The translations under genes and the position numbers were made by a program. This document shows positions 8,490 to 17,094 of a DNA stretch of 52,739 bases, piece by piece (within the stretch, counting starts at the first letter, position 1; each line of letters starts with the position of its first letter). Source of the stretch: Pseudomonadota bacterium (GTDB lineage: Bacteria > Myxococcota_A > UBA9160 > PR03). Under the pieces are notes generated by a model. The model did not search any database. It was given only the letters and a program-made list of their open reading frames with translations, and had not been told where the DNA came from. The DNA is taken from assembly GCA_003576805.1 (NCBI GenBank), contig QEVM01000008.1, forward strand, positions 1-52,739. The letters are read 5' to 3'.

Positions 8490-9277
8490 TCCGCCTCCGG
8501 GCGCGGCGTGCTCCAGACCTTCCACGGCGCCCGGCCGCCCGCGTCGAGGTCCTCGAGGCGCTGGCGATCCTTGAACGTGTCCATGCAGGTCCAGAAGCCG
8601 TCGTACCGGTAGGCGGCGAGCTGCTTCGCCAGGATCAGGCGCTGGAACGGCTCGTGCACCAGCTCCTCGCCCGGGCGGATGTAGTCGAAGATCTGACGGC
8701 GGAAGCAGAAGAAGCCGCCGTTGATGCGCAGGCCCGACAGCGCGACGTCCTGGATGTCGTCGACGAGGTCGTCCTCGCGCATCGACACGACGTGGAAGGT
8801 GTTGGTCGGCTTGACCAGCGCGAACGAGGCGACCCGTCCGCCGGCCAGGAAGCGCTGCACGAAGCGGTCGAGCGGGAGGTCGGTGAGGCCGTCGCTGTAG
8901 TTGGCGAGGAACATCTCCTCGCCTTCGAGGTGCTTGCGCACGGCCACGAGGCGCTGGCCGATGTTCGCGCTGAGTCCCGTATCGCAGAAGGTGATGCGCC
9001 AGTCCGCGATGTCGCGGTGCAGCAACGTCGGCTCGCGCTCGTCGCCGCGCAGCACGAAGTCGTTCGAGATCCACTCGTCGTACTGGAGGAAGTACCGCTT
9101 GATCAGGTCGGCGCGGTAGCCCAGGCACAGGATGAAGTCCTTGTGGCCGTAGTGCGCGTAGTACCGCATCAGGTGCCACAGGATCGGCCGGTAGCCGATC
9201 ATGACCATCGGCTTCGGGACCGAGTCCACGTCCCGGATGCGCATGCCGAGACCGCCGCAGAAGAGCACCACCTTCAT
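8486..9277 (-). CDS. rfbF: Glucose-1-phosphate cytidylyltransferase-like nucleotidyltransferase
   Basis: 263 residues, close to the RfbF/DdhA length. These enzymes make CDP-glucose from CTP and glucose 1-phosphate. Family landmarks: the N-terminal FCGGLGMRIR loop, KPMVMIGYRPILWHLM, the ANYSDGLTDL metal site, INGGFF, and GFWTCMDTFKDRQRLE near the C-terminus. Differences from textbook RfbF are GLGMR where GLGTR is usual, and TNTFHVVSM in place of the PPGRFG segment, so substrate specificity may be shifted. GGAGGA stands 7-8 bases before the ATG. No CDP-glucose 4,6-dehydratase lies in the window, so the fate of its product is unclear. Confidence 0.87.
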   Translation of the reverse strand: MKVVLFCGGLGMRIRDVDSVPKPMVMIGYRPILWHLMRYYAHYGHKDFILCLGYRADLIKRYFLQYDEWISNDFVLRGDEREPTLLHRDIADWRITFCDTGLSANIGQRLVAVRKHLEGEEMFLANYSDGLTDLPLDRFVQRFLAGGRVASFALVKPTNTFHVVSMREDDLVDDIQDVALSGLRINGGFFCFRRQIFDYIRPGEELVHEPFQRLILAKQLAAYRYDGFWTCMDTFKDRQRLEDLDAGGRAPWKVWSTPRPEAE

Positions 9278-9281
9278 CCGA

Positions 9282-10604
9282 TCATCCTCCGATGCGCCGC
9301 AGCAGGCCGTGCTCCCGGAGCACGGCCGCGGCAGCGTGGATGCGATCGAACGCGAGCCCCGATCGCTCCGCGATGTCGAGCAGGCCGTGCCGGCCGTCGG
9401 AGAGATTCAGCACCCACAGCACCGCCTGCTCCAGCTCGGCGCCACCGCCGCGCGTCGCCAGGGTACGATAGATTCCGCGCCGGCCGAGCTGCGGTTCGCC
9501 GCGCGGACACAGATTCTCGTAGCGTGCGTCGCGCTCGAGGACGCCGATCGCGGCGAGCACGACGCCGAGCGACGCCGACAGCGCCTCCGGCCGCACGAAC
9601 GAGAGGTCGTCGGCCGACGTGTGGTACTCGGGGAACTCCCCGTGCGGCGTCCGCATCAGGCAGCCGACGGGCAGGTCGAAGCCCGGGGAGCCGAACTGGC
9701 GTTCGTCGTAGCCGACCGGCGAGAAGTCGCGCAGCGCGTGCGGCCCGGCGTGGCGCAACACGTGCGCGAGCGCGCGGTCGATCGGCGCGTCCCCTCGTCG
9801 GCTTCGCTTGTACGTGAACGGACCCGGATCGCCCAGCAGCGTGACGACGAGTCCGTGCTGGATGCGCGGCAGCACGGCGGCGTTGCGCGCGAGCCAACAG
9901 ATCGCGCCGATCGTGACCGGCGCGAAGAGCAGCCGGTAGCCGAGGCGCGGGCGCATCCGATCGAGGTAGGCGCCGAGCAGCGAGAGCAGCGCGATGCCCG
10001 AGAGGTTGTCGTTGCACAGCGCGGGATGGCAGACGTGCGCGCACAGGAGCACGTCGGCGTCGGTCTCGCCGCGGATCACGGCCTCGCCGTAGGTCAGGCT
10101 GCCCGGCGCCAGCGTCGCGTCGATGCAGACCTCGTACTCGCCGTCGGGCAACGCCTCGAGGCGGCGGTGCGGCAGACAGAAGCCCCAGCCCGCGCGATGG
10201 AAGAAGTGGCGGTACGGGATCCAATCCGGCCGCTCGGGCAGCGAGAACAGGTGCGGCCGCAGCTCCGCGAGCGTCATGCGCGCGCGCACCGGCTCGCTGT
10301 AGCTCGCCAGGTGCAGCGTCGAGTCGCGCAGATCGGCGACGCGCCGGCCGTCCGGCCCCGCGATCCACGCTTCGCGCACGTTCCACTCGGGCGGCACGAC
10401 CCAGTCCAACACCTGCGATCCACTCGGCACCTCGTGCACGGCGAGCGGAAGGTGGCGGCCGACCACTGCCAGCGTCCGGCGCACGCCGTCGCCGGTCATG
10501 GCGCGCGGGAAGGGCAGCAGCTCGCGGATCAGCTCGTGCATGGCGCGGCCCGCGTCCTCGATGCCGAGCGCGCGCTCGAGATCGGCGACGCGGAAGCCGC
10601 TCAC
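9282..10604 (-). CDS. DUF4910 / M28 aminopeptidase-like protein with C-terminal winged helix
   Basis: 440 residues. The fold is that of zinc aminopeptidases: CAHVCHPALCNDNLSG carries the His/Asp ligands, and EYHTSADD supplies the late His region, as in DUF4910/DUF2172 proteins. The last ~75 residues (about 365-440: LEQAVLWVLNLSDGRHGLLD, then HAAAAVLREHGLLRRI) look like a winged helix. The GTG overlaps the UDP-glucose dehydrogenase stop by GTGA. Relatives are often annotated as aminopeptidases, yet here the gene sits inside a nucleotide-sugar operon, so hydrolysis of an amide or acyl group on a sugar or lipid intermediate is a reasonable alternative. Substrate unknown. Confidence 0.82.
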   Translation of the reverse strand: MSGFRVADLERALGIEDAGRAMHELIRELLPFPRAMTGDGVRRTLAVVGRHLPLAVHEVPSGSQVLDWVVPPEWNVREAWIAGPDGRRVADLRDSTLHLASYSEPVRARMTLAELRPHLFSLPERPDWIPYRHFFHRAGWGFCLPHRRLEALPDGEYEVCIDATLAPGSLTYGEAVIRGETDADVLLCAHVCHPALCNDNLSGIALLSLLGAYLDRMRPRLGYRLLFAPVTIGAICWLARNAAVLPRIQHGLVVTLLGDPGPFTYKRSRRGDAPIDRALAHVLRHAGPHALRDFSPVGYDERQFGSPGFDLPVGCLMRTPHGEFPEYHTSADDLSFVRPEALSASLGVVLAAIGVLERDARYENLCPRGEPQLGRRGIYRTLATRGGGAELEQAVLWVLNLSDGRHGLLDIAERSGLAFDRIHAAAAVLREHGLLRRIGG

Positions 10605-11923
10605 AGGCCGATGCCCTCGTACCGCGCGACGCGATCCTTCGCGAGCATGCGCCGGCCGTCGACGACGAGCGGCTGCCGCTCGAGCTTCGCCAAGCGCTCG
10701 GGCAGCGTCGCGAACTCGGGCCAGCGCGTCACGAGCACGGCGGCATCGCAGTCGGCGAGCGCCTCGTCGAGGCTGGCGCAGAGCGGCAGCGCGTCGCCGA
10801 AGGCGCGGCGGGCGGACGCCCGGGCGACCGGGTCGTAGCCGCGCAGCCGCGCGCCGCGCGCGGCGAGCGCCTGCACGATCGGAATGGCGGGGGACTCGCG
10901 CACGTCGTCGGTGTCCGGCCGGAACGCGAGGCCGAGGATCGAGACGCGCACGCCGGCGAGGTCCGCGAAGTGCTTCTCCAGCAGCGCGACGACGCGCGCG
11001 GGCTGCGCCGCGTTGACGCGCAGGACCGCGTCGAGCAGCGCCATGTCCTGCCCGCGCCGCCGCCCTTCGCCGACGAGCGCGGCCACGTCCTTCGGCAGGC
11101 AGCTCCCTCCGAAGCCGCAGCCCGCGAGCAGGAAGGCGTGGATCGGCGCGGTGCCGCCGCCGGGCAGCGCGAGGTAGCGGCTCGTCCCGAGCCCGCGGCT
11201 GACGTCCACCGTGTCGATCCCGCCGATCGCGGCGCCGAGGTTGGCGAGCTCGTTCGAGAACGAGATCAGCGTCGCGAGCAGCGCGTTCGAGGCGTACTTG
11301 ATCATCTCCGCGGTCGCGTTGTTGCAGCGCACCAAGGGAACGCCCTCGAAGCTCTCGTACAGACGCGCGAGCGCGTCGCGCGTCGCCTCGTCGCAGCCGC
11401 CGAGCACGATGCGGTCGGGGCGTTCGAAGTCGCCGACGGCCTCGCCCTCGGTCAGGAACTCGGGATTGCTGCCGATGCCCAGGCCGTCGCCGGCGCGCCG
11501 CCCCGACGCGGCCTCCAGGATCGGCCGCACCACCCGGTCCGTGGTGCCGGGCACGACCGTGCTCTTCACCGCCACCACGTGCGGCGCCGCGTGTCCGCGC
11601 AGCGCCTCGCCGATCTCGCGCGCCGCCGCCTCCACGAAGCGCAGCTCGATGGCGCGCCCGTCGAACGGCGTGCCGACGCAGATCAGGGTCAGCTCGCTCG
11701 CGCGCACGGCGGCGGCGAGATCGGTGGTCGCGTCGAGCCGGCCGCCGGCGTTCCGCGCGAGCCGTTCGGCGAGGCCCGGCTCGTGGAAGGGCGCGTCGCC
11801 GCGCCGCACCGCCGCGACGCGCTCGGCGTCGACGTCCACGCACACCACCCGCTGCCCGCGGTCGGCGAGGCACGCCGCCGTGACGAGCCCGACGTAGCCG
11901 GCGCCGACGACGCACACGCGCAT
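10601..11923 (-). CDS. ugd: UDP-glucose 6-dehydrogenase
   Basis: 440 residues. It oxidises UDP-glucose to UDP-glucuronate with two NAD+. The Rossmann start MRVCVVGAGYVGLVTAACLA, the ICVGTPF segment, STVVPGTTD, the NPEFLTEGEA block and the catalytic-cysteine motif AGCGFGGSCLPKD are all present, followed by LGLAFRPDTDDVRESP of the C-terminal domain. Start ATG at 11923 shares one base with the stop of the epimerase gene (TGATG). UDP-mannose or UDP-GalNAc dehydrogenases are related, but the motifs and neighbouring UXS-like epimerase favour UDP-glucose. It feeds the next enzyme of the operon with UDP-glucuronate. Confidence 0.93.
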   Translation of the reverse strand: MRVCVVGAGYVGLVTAACLADRGQRVVCVDVDAERVAAVRRGDAPFHEPGLAERLARNAGGRLDATTDLAAAVRASELTLICVGTPFDGRAIELRFVEAAAREIGEALRGHAAPHVVAVKSTVVPGTTDRVVRPILEAASGRRAGDGLGIGSNPEFLTEGEAVGDFERPDRIVLGGCDEATRDALARLYESFEGVPLVRCNNATAEMIKYASNALLATLISFSNELANLGAAIGGIDTVDVSRGLGTSRYLALPGGGTAPIHAFLLAGCGFGGSCLPKDVAALVGEGRRRGQDMALLDAVLRVNAAQPARVVALLEKHFADLAGVRVSILGLAFRPDTDDVRESPAIPIVQALAARGARLRGYDPVARASARRAFGDALPLCASLDEALADCDAAVLVTRWPEFATLPERLAKLERQPLVVDGRRMLAKDRVARYEGIGL

Positions 11924-13035
11924 CAGGCGTCGTCTCCTTCGCGGTGGTCGCGATACCACAGCAGCGAGCGGCGCAGCGCCTCGTCGAGCGGGACCTGCGG
12001 CTCGTAGCCGAGCTGCGCGCGCGCCTTCTCGATCGAGGGGCAGCGGCGCGCCGGATTGTCGGTCAGGTACTCGCCGTCCGCGGGCTTCTCGCGCACGACG
12101 CGGCCCCGGTAGCCGAACAGCTCGCGCGCGAGCGCCGCCACGCGCTCCGCCAGCTCGCCGATCGAGATCTCGGGCGCCTCGGTCCCGACGTTGTAGGGCT
12201 CGCCCGGGCCGCCGCGCACCAGGATCTTGTAGTAGCCGGCCACGGCGTCGGCGACGTAGCAGAACGTCCGCTTGGGCCCGCCGTCCGAGAGCATCACGAT
12301 GTCGCGGCCGGCCAGCACGTCGCGCGCGAAGTCGGGCAGCACGCGGCGGTCGCTGATCTTGAGCCCCGGCCCGACGTTGTTGAACGGCCGCGCGATCTTG
12401 ACCGGCACGCCGCGGGTGCGCGCGAAGTTCACGCACAGCGTCTCGCCGTAGCGCTTCGACTCGTCGTAGCAGGCGCGCGGGCCGGTGCACGACACGAAGC
12501 CGCGGTAGGTCTCGCGCGTCGGGATCTCGTCGGGGCTCGGATCTCCGTAGATCTCGCTCGACGAGAAGAACACGAGGCCGCCGGCGGGCCGGCCCCGCCC
12601 GCGTTGCGCGTCGGCCCAGTCGAGCAGCCGGCGCAGGCCGCCGACGTTGGCGTCCATCGTCTCGATCGGATGGCGCCGGTAATAGGTCGGCGACGCGATC
12701 GACGCGGCGTGGAACACCCAGCGGAAGTCGGGCATGTCCGCTGGCAGCGGCTGGGTGATGTCGTGCCGCACGCACTCGAGGTGCGGATCGCCGCGGAGCG
12801 CCTCGAGCCAGCGCGGCACGCCGCGCGCGTAGCTGTCCCAGACGGTGACGCGGATCGGTTTCGCCGCGCCGGCCGTGCGGTTCCAGTGCAGCGCGGTCTG
12901 CACGAGGTAGTGGCCGAGGAATCCCGCCCCGCCCACCACGAGCAGCCGCTCGCCGCCGAGGGCGGGCAACTCGTCGCGCAGCGCTCCGCACAGCAGCTCC
13001 AGGTCCGCGGCGACGACGTCGGCTGCGTTCTTCAC
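11923..13035 (-). CDS. NAD-dependent sugar epimerase/decarboxylase, UDP-glucuronate decarboxylase-like
   Basis: 370 residues of the extended short-chain dehydrogenase type. LLVVGGAGFLGHYL binds NAD, FSSSEIYGDP is the catalytic Ser/Thr segment, and GPRACYDESKRYGE holds the YxxxK pair. The latter is very close to the UDP-xylose synthase (UXS) signature GPRxCYDExKR, as is FNNVGPG. With UDP-glucose dehydrogenase next door it could turn UDP-glucuronate into UDP-xylose or a 4-keto pentose. The first ~28 residues are an extra leader before the fold. GTG start, GTGA overlap with the methyltransferase gene. A 4-keto product would suit the neighbouring C-methyltransferase. Confidence 0.82.
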   Translation of the reverse strand: MKNAADVVAADLELLCGALRDELPALGGERLLVVGGAGFLGHYLVQTALHWNRTAGAAKPIRVTVWDSYARGVPRWLEALRGDPHLECVRHDITQPLPADMPDFRWVFHAASIASPTYYRRHPIETMDANVGGLRRLLDWADAQRGRGRPAGGLVFFSSSEIYGDPSPDEIPTRETYRGFVSCTGPRACYDESKRYGETLCVNFARTRGVPVKIARPFNNVGPGLKISDRRVLPDFARDVLAGRDIVMLSDGGPKRTFCYVADAVAGYYKILVRGGPGEPYNVGTEAPEISIGELAERVAALARELFGYRGRVVREKPADGEYLTDNPARRCPSIEKARAQLGYEPQVPLDEALRRSLLWYRDHREGDDA

Positions 13036-14303
13036 GGCTCCTCGATCACCTCGGCGTGCGGGATCGGCACGATCCAGCGCCCGCCCCAGTCGCGCACGTA
13101 CGCGGTGTGGCGGACGATCTCCTCGCGCAGGTTCCAGGGCAGGATGAGCACGTAGTCGGGCCGCGTCTGCCGCAGCCGTTCGGGCGGATGGATCGGGATG
13201 CGCACCCCCGCCAGGTACTTTCCCTGCTTGTACGGGTTGCGGTCGACGCAGTAGTCGACGAAGTCGGTGCGGATTCCGCAGTAGTTGAGCAGGGTGACGG
13301 CCTTGCCGGCGGCGCCGTAGGCGGCGACGCGCCGGCCGCGGCGCTTCACTTCGATCAGCAGCGCGAGCAGGTCCCGCTTGGTGGCCCGCACGCGCTCGGC
13401 GAAGCCCGCGTACGTCTCGAGCGAGCCGAGCCCCGCCTCGCGCTCGCGCGCGCGCAGCGCGGCGACCCGGGCGCCGGTCGGCTGCGCGCCGTCGCCGTCG
13501 TGGCAGACGTGGACGCGCAGCGAGCCGCCGTGGAGCGGGATCTCCTCGACGTCGAAGACGCGCAGCCCGTGCGCGGCGAAGACCCGCTCCGCGGTGGTGA
13601 ACGAGAAGTACGAGAAGTGCTCGTGGTAGATCGTGTCGAACTGGTTGCCCTCGATCAGGGCGGCGACGTGCGGGAACTCCATCGTCAGCGTGCCGCGCGG
13701 CGCCAGCAGGAGCGCCAGCCCGGCGACGAAGTCGTCGAGCGCGGGGACGTGCGCCAGCACGTTGTTGCCGAACACGAAGTCGGCGCGTCCGTGCGACGCG
13801 ACGACTTCGCGCGCGGTGTCGCGCCCGAAGAACCGCACCAGCGTCGGGACGCCGCGTTCGCGCGCCGCCGCGGCGACGTTCGCGGCGGGCTCGACGCCCA
13901 GCACCGGGATGCCGCGCGCGGCGTAGTGCTGGAGCGCGTAGCCGTCGTTGCTCGCGATCTCGACGACGCGGCTCGCGCGCCCGAGGCCGAGACGCTTCAC
14001 CATCGCCTCGCAGTGCGCGCGCGCCGACTCGACCAGCGCGTCGACGTAGGAGGAGAAGTAGGCGTACTCGCCGAAGATGCGCTGCGGCGCGACCGACTCG
14101 GCGAGCTGCACGAGGAAGCAGCGCTCGCACACGCGAACGCGGAGCGGGAAGAACTCTTCGGGCTCGCCGAGCTGGTGCTCCTCGACGTGCGTCTGGCACA
14201 GCGGCGAGAGACCGAGGTCCACGAAGTCGTGCACGAGCGGTGCGCCGCAGAAACGGCAGGGCGGAGCCTGCGCGGCCGTGCTCGTCGCCATCGCCCCGCT
14301 CAT
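13032..14303 (-). CDS. Zinc-motif sugar C-methyltransferase (NovU/TylC3-like)
   Basis: 423 residues in three parts: an N-terminal zinc-binding domain (CRFCGAPL ... CERCFLVQL, about residues 16-65), a class I SAM-binding domain (VVEIASNDGYALQHYAARG, near residue 108; FGNNVLAHVPALDDF), and the C-terminal Methyltransf_14 domain (YGAAGKAVTLLNYCGI; GVRIPIHPPE). This architecture is that of enzymes adding a branch methyl to 4-keto deoxysugars, such as those of TDP-mycarose or noviose pathways. ATG at 14303 overlaps the PIG-L stop (ATGA); 14291 is a possible second start. In this operon it argues for a branched-chain sugar product. Confidence 0.85.
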   Translation of the reverse strand: MSGAMATSTAAQAPPCRFCGAPLVHDFVDLGLSPLCQTHVEEHQLGEPEEFFPLRVRVCERCFLVQLAESVAPQRIFGEYAYFSSYVDALVESARAHCEAMVKRLGLGRASRVVEIASNDGYALQHYAARGIPVLGVEPAANVAAAARERGVPTLVRFFGRDTAREVVASHGRADFVFGNNVLAHVPALDDFVAGLALLLAPRGTLTMEFPHVAALIEGNQFDTIYHEHFSYFSFTTAERVFAAHGLRVFDVEEIPLHGGSLRVHVCHDGDGAQPTGARVAALRAREREAGLGSLETYAGFAERVRATKRDLLALLIEVKRRGRRVAAYGAAGKAVTLLNYCGIRTDFVDYCVDRNPYKQGKYLAGVRIPIHPPERLRQTRPDYVLILPWNLREEIVRHTAYVRDWGGRWIVPIPHAEVIEEP

Positions 14304-14953
14304 CCGATCACGATCTTGCGGGCGTGGAACGCCTCCGCGTAGCCGCTCGCCGAGCGGCATTCCATCCCGCGCAGCCGCATCAGCCCGAGAAAGACCTCCT
14401 CCTCGAACCAGTGGCGCTCGCGCTGCGAGGCGAAGTGCTTCCGGAGCAGCTCGCACTTGCGGCGGCAGACGTCCGCATCGAGCGGGACGAAGGCGTTCGG
14501 CCGGCCGAGATCGCCGTCGTACTTCGGGATCTCGTACTCGAGCACGAGATGGTCGCGGAAGGTGTTCCAGGCGAGCTCGCCGAGCAGCCTGTGGTCCTGA
14601 TGGGCGTCGTCGCGGTGATGCGTCAGGACGACGTCCGGAGCGGCCTCCTTCAGGGACTCGAACACGTGCTTGATGTCGGCCGCCTGCGACGGAAAGAAGG
14701 ACTCGCGGAACGCGAGCGTGCGCACGTCGCTCGCGGCCGCACCGGCGAGGAACTCCGCGGCGCTCGTGCGCGCCTCCTCCTGGCGATCGCCAGCGCCGCT
14801 GAACACCACCCAGGTGACGTGGAGACTCGGGCGCCGCTCGATCCACGTCAGCAGCGTGCCGCCGCAGCCGAGCTCGATGTCGTCGCTGTGCGCGCCGAGA
14901 GCGAGGAGGCGAAGCGGCGCCTCGCTGCGGCCTGCGATCGCGAGCGGCCGCAT
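14300..14953 (-). CDS. PIG-L family deacetylase
   Basis: 217 residues, the usual PIG-L length. LGAHSDDIELGCGGTL is the N-terminal zinc motif (AHPDD with Pro replaced by Ser), and THHRDDAHQDHRLL is the second metal/catalytic block. The family removes N-acetyl groups from sugar conjugates such as GlcNAc-inositol or bacillithiol precursors. In this operon it may unmask an amine on a nucleotide sugar, or trim the finished glycan. The ATG shares one base with the stop of the upstream glycosyltransferase gene. The true acyl substrate cannot be told from sequence. Confidence 0.88.
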   Translation of the reverse strand: MRPLAIAGRSEAPLRLLALGAHSDDIELGCGGTLLTWIERRPSLHVTWVVFSGAGDRQEEARTSAAEFLAGAAASDVRTLAFRESFFPSQAADIKHVFESLKEAAPDVVLTHHRDDAHQDHRLLGELAWNTFRDHLVLEYEIPKYDGDLGRPNAFVPLDADVCRRKCELLRKHFASQRERHWFEEEVFLGLMRLRGMECRSASGYAEAFHARKIVIG

Positions 14954-16104
14954 CAGCCGAGCCCCGCGTGTTCGATCGAATCGGCGCGGAGCTCGAGCTC
15001 GCGGACGCGCTCCGAGAGCGCCGGCAGCGGCTCGAGCCCGACGGCCGCGAGAACCTCGCGCCAGCGGTAGGCCCCGTCGTGCCGGCGCAGCGCGCCGACG
15101 ACGTTGGCGCGCCGGATCGCCGCGACGCGCTCGCGGCTCGCGTCGAGCTCGTCGAGCAGCGCGGCGATCCGAGCCGGGTCCGGCTCGACCGGGATCGCCG
15201 CGTCGTCCCACGGGAACAGCTCGACGAAGGCCCGCGTGTCCGGCACGACCCCGAACATCACGGCGCCGCCCGCCGCGCCCTCGAAGAAGCGCGTGCCGAT
15301 CTCGGGCTGCCGGCTGCTCTCGTCGGCGCGGTCGGCCTTGGCGACGTCGACCACGAAGTAGCGCGTGCGGCGCACCAGCTCGGCGAGCTGCTCGCGATGC
15401 TCCACCGGGTCGTGCACGGTGTGGGCGATCGCGGTGTCGAACAGGTAGAGACGGTCGCGGGCCGCGGCCGCCTGTTGGACGGCGCGGTGCAGGGCCGGCC
15501 GCCGCCGGCCCATGAAGTAGACGTCGATGGTGCGCGAGCGCGGCGGTGCGCCCGGGCAGAATCGCAGAGTGTCGACCGCGGGCGCCAGGTAGTGACACGG
15601 CCGGCCCACGAGACGCTGGATCTCGTCCACGGCGCCGCGGCACGCGGTGAAGAGCACGTCGAAGCCGCGCAGCATCGAGAGCTCGTGCGCCCGCCCGCGC
15701 AGCTGGCTGAGCCAGAGCTCGTCGACGTTGCAGGCCGTACGTCGCGCAGCCGACGCGAAACGCGGCAACGGCAAGAGGCGCGCAAGGTCGCCGAGCGAGT
15801 GGAGCGACACGAACAGCAGCTCGTAGGGCTGTGTGCGCGACGCGACCGGCGGCAGCAGCGGCGCGAGCGCCGCCGCGGTCCAGCGGCGCAGGCGCGGTCG
15901 CAGGGTGGCGCCGATCGGGCGCCCGAGCGGAAAGACGTCCACGGCGTCGACCGCGCGGATCAAGTCCTCGAACTCGAACGTCGCGCAGCGCGATGCGATC
16001 GGATCGACACGGCGGTGCGTGAGGATCAACGTCCGCGCCGGGGCGGACGCCGCCGGCGTCGTTCGTGCGGTCGCGCGTGCGACGGCGGGCATGGCGGCAT
16101 CCAT
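14953..16104 (-). CDS. Glycosyltransferase (GT-B / Glyco_trans_1_2 type)
   Basis: 383 residues from the ATG at 16104; the frame stays open upstream, but that part is low-complexity Arg/Ala and lies in the noncoding gap. The protein has a two-lobed GT-B layout: IDVYFMGRRRPALHRAV in the linker, then RFFEGAAGGAVMFG and DTRAFVELFPWDD, the donor-binding C-terminal lobe with its acidic EGAAGG motif. The inter-lobe region and last ~100 residues match the short Glyco_trans_1_2 domain. It is the first gene of the eight-gene sugar operon. The only promoter-like hexamer is TACGAT (16120-16115), 10 bases before the ATG. Donor unknown. Confidence 0.75.
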   Translation of the reverse strand: MDAAMPAVARATARTTPAASAPARTLILTHRRVDPIASRCATFEFEDLIRAVDAVDVFPLGRPIGATLRPRLRRWTAAALAPLLPPVASRTQPYELLFVSLHSLGDLARLLPLPRFASAARRTACNVDELWLSQLRGRAHELSMLRGFDVLFTACRGAVDEIQRLVGRPCHYLAPAVDTLRFCPGAPPRSRTIDVYFMGRRRPALHRAVQQAAAARDRLYLFDTAIAHTVHDPVEHREQLAELVRRTRYFVVDVAKADRADESSRQPEIGTRFFEGAAGGAVMFGVVPDTRAFVELFPWDDAAIPVEPDPARIAALLDELDASRERVAAIRRANVVGALRRHDGAYRWREVLAAVGLEPLPALSERVRELELRADSIEHAGLG

Positions 16105-16287
16105 TGGGCGCTCGATCGTATCGCATCGCGCGCGCACACGGTCCCCGAGGTGTGACCCGATGCGACGTAGGCGCCCGTCGATCCGTCCTGCTGCACGCGC
16201 ATTGCGCGTCGCGCCCGCGGTTCGATGCAGCGCACGACGCGCTTGGGTCGTTTGTCCCGGCGCGCCGGATGCTTCGAGGCCGGCGCC

Positions 16288-16307
16288 GGCGGCGCCTCGC
16301 CGCCGCC
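16288..16307 (-). terminator. Possible hairpin after the glutamine amidotransferase gene
   Basis: A 7-bp inverted repeat (GGCGGCG / CGCCGCC, 6-base loop) begins immediately after the amidotransferase stop codon. It would form a GC-only hairpin that could end transcription before the sugar operon. No T-run follows, and in DNA this GC-rich such repeats arise by chance, so this is weak. Confidence 0.3.
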
Positions 16308-17015
16308 TCAGTGCGCAGGACTCGCGCGCTCCAGCGCGTCGAGCAGGCGGTCGAGCAGCGCGTGGGCCTGCGCGAAGCGCGCGGGCTCGCGCAGCATCGC
16401 GTCGGCCGGCTGCACCCACGGGCCCGGCGCGAGGTCGCCGGGGCAGTGGCGCACCAGCGCGTCGACTCCTTGCGGTGTCGTCTCGACGTGGAACTGGAGC
16501 GCCAGCACGCGGGGTCCGAGCGCGAAGGCCTGCGCTTCGCAGCCCTCGCTGCGCGCGAGGTGCACCGCGCCCGGCGGCAGCGCGAACGTCTCGCCGTGCC
16601 AGTGGAAGACGTCGGCTCGCGGCGGCAGCGCGGACGCGAGCGGATGGCCCTCCGCTTCCGCGACGCGCATGATCGGGTGCCAGCCGATCTCGCGCTCGCG
16701 CGCGCGCACGACCGGCGAGCCGAGCGCGCTCGCGACGAGCTGCGCGCCGAGGCAGATCCCGAGCACGGTCTTGCCCGCGTCGATCGCCGCGGCGATCGCG
16801 CGCTTCTCGTCGCGCAGCCAGGGCAGCGACGCCTCGTCGTTCGCGCTCATCGGGCCGCCCATCGCCACGAGCCAGTCGTAATCGCCGGGCGCCGGGATCG
16901 GCGGACCGGGCTCGAAGAAGCGCGTGGTCGCGATCGCCGCGCCGCGTGACCGCAGCCAGGGCTCGATCGCGCCGAGCCCCTCGAAGGCGACGTGCTGGAA
17001 CACCTGGACCCGCAC
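16308..17015 (-). CDS. Class I glutamine amidotransferase-like protein
   Basis: 235 residues with one GATase domain. The nucleophile Cys lies in GICLGAQLVA, and ALQFHVETTP supplies the His and Glu of the triad; AMGGPMSAND is the oxyanion-side glycine motif. Stand-alone members of this family (GuaA-like amidotransferases, YfeJ type) may hydrolyse gamma-glutamyl compounds, but their substrates are mostly unknown. GTG start at 17015 with TAACGT exactly 6 bases upstream, which suggests a leaderless message. The gene is divergent from the GST gene (79-base gap). The 203 bases downstream of its stop hold one hairpin and no gene. Confidence 0.87.
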   Translation of the reverse strand: MRVQVFQHVAFEGLGAIEPWLRSRGAAIATTRFFEPGPPIPAPGDYDWLVAMGGPMSANDEASLPWLRDEKRAIAAAIDAGKTVLGICLGAQLVASALGSPVVRAREREIGWHPIMRVAEAEGHPLASALPPRADVFHWHGETFALPPGAVHLARSEGCEAQAFALGPRVLALQFHVETTPQGVDALVRHCPGDLAPGPWVQPADAMLREPARFAQAHALLDRLLDALERASPAH

Positions 17016-17021
17016 GCAGTC

Positions 17022-17088
17022 ACGTTAGCGCCGTGTCGGCGCGCAACCGGCGCCTCGGGTGCCGGCGGACCGAACGGCGCACTACGCT
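17022..17088. promoter_or_regulatory. Divergent promoter region between amidotransferase and GST genes
   Basis: Both genes have a -10-like TANNNT hexamer exactly 6 bases before the start codon: TAACGT (17027-17022, minus) before GTG 17015 and TACGCT (17083-17088, plus) before ATG 17095. Neither start has a Shine-Dalgarno sequence. This geometry puts transcription starts at or next to the start codons. No convincing -35 is visible on either side. Confidence 0.4.
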
Positions 17089-17094
17089 GGCGCC

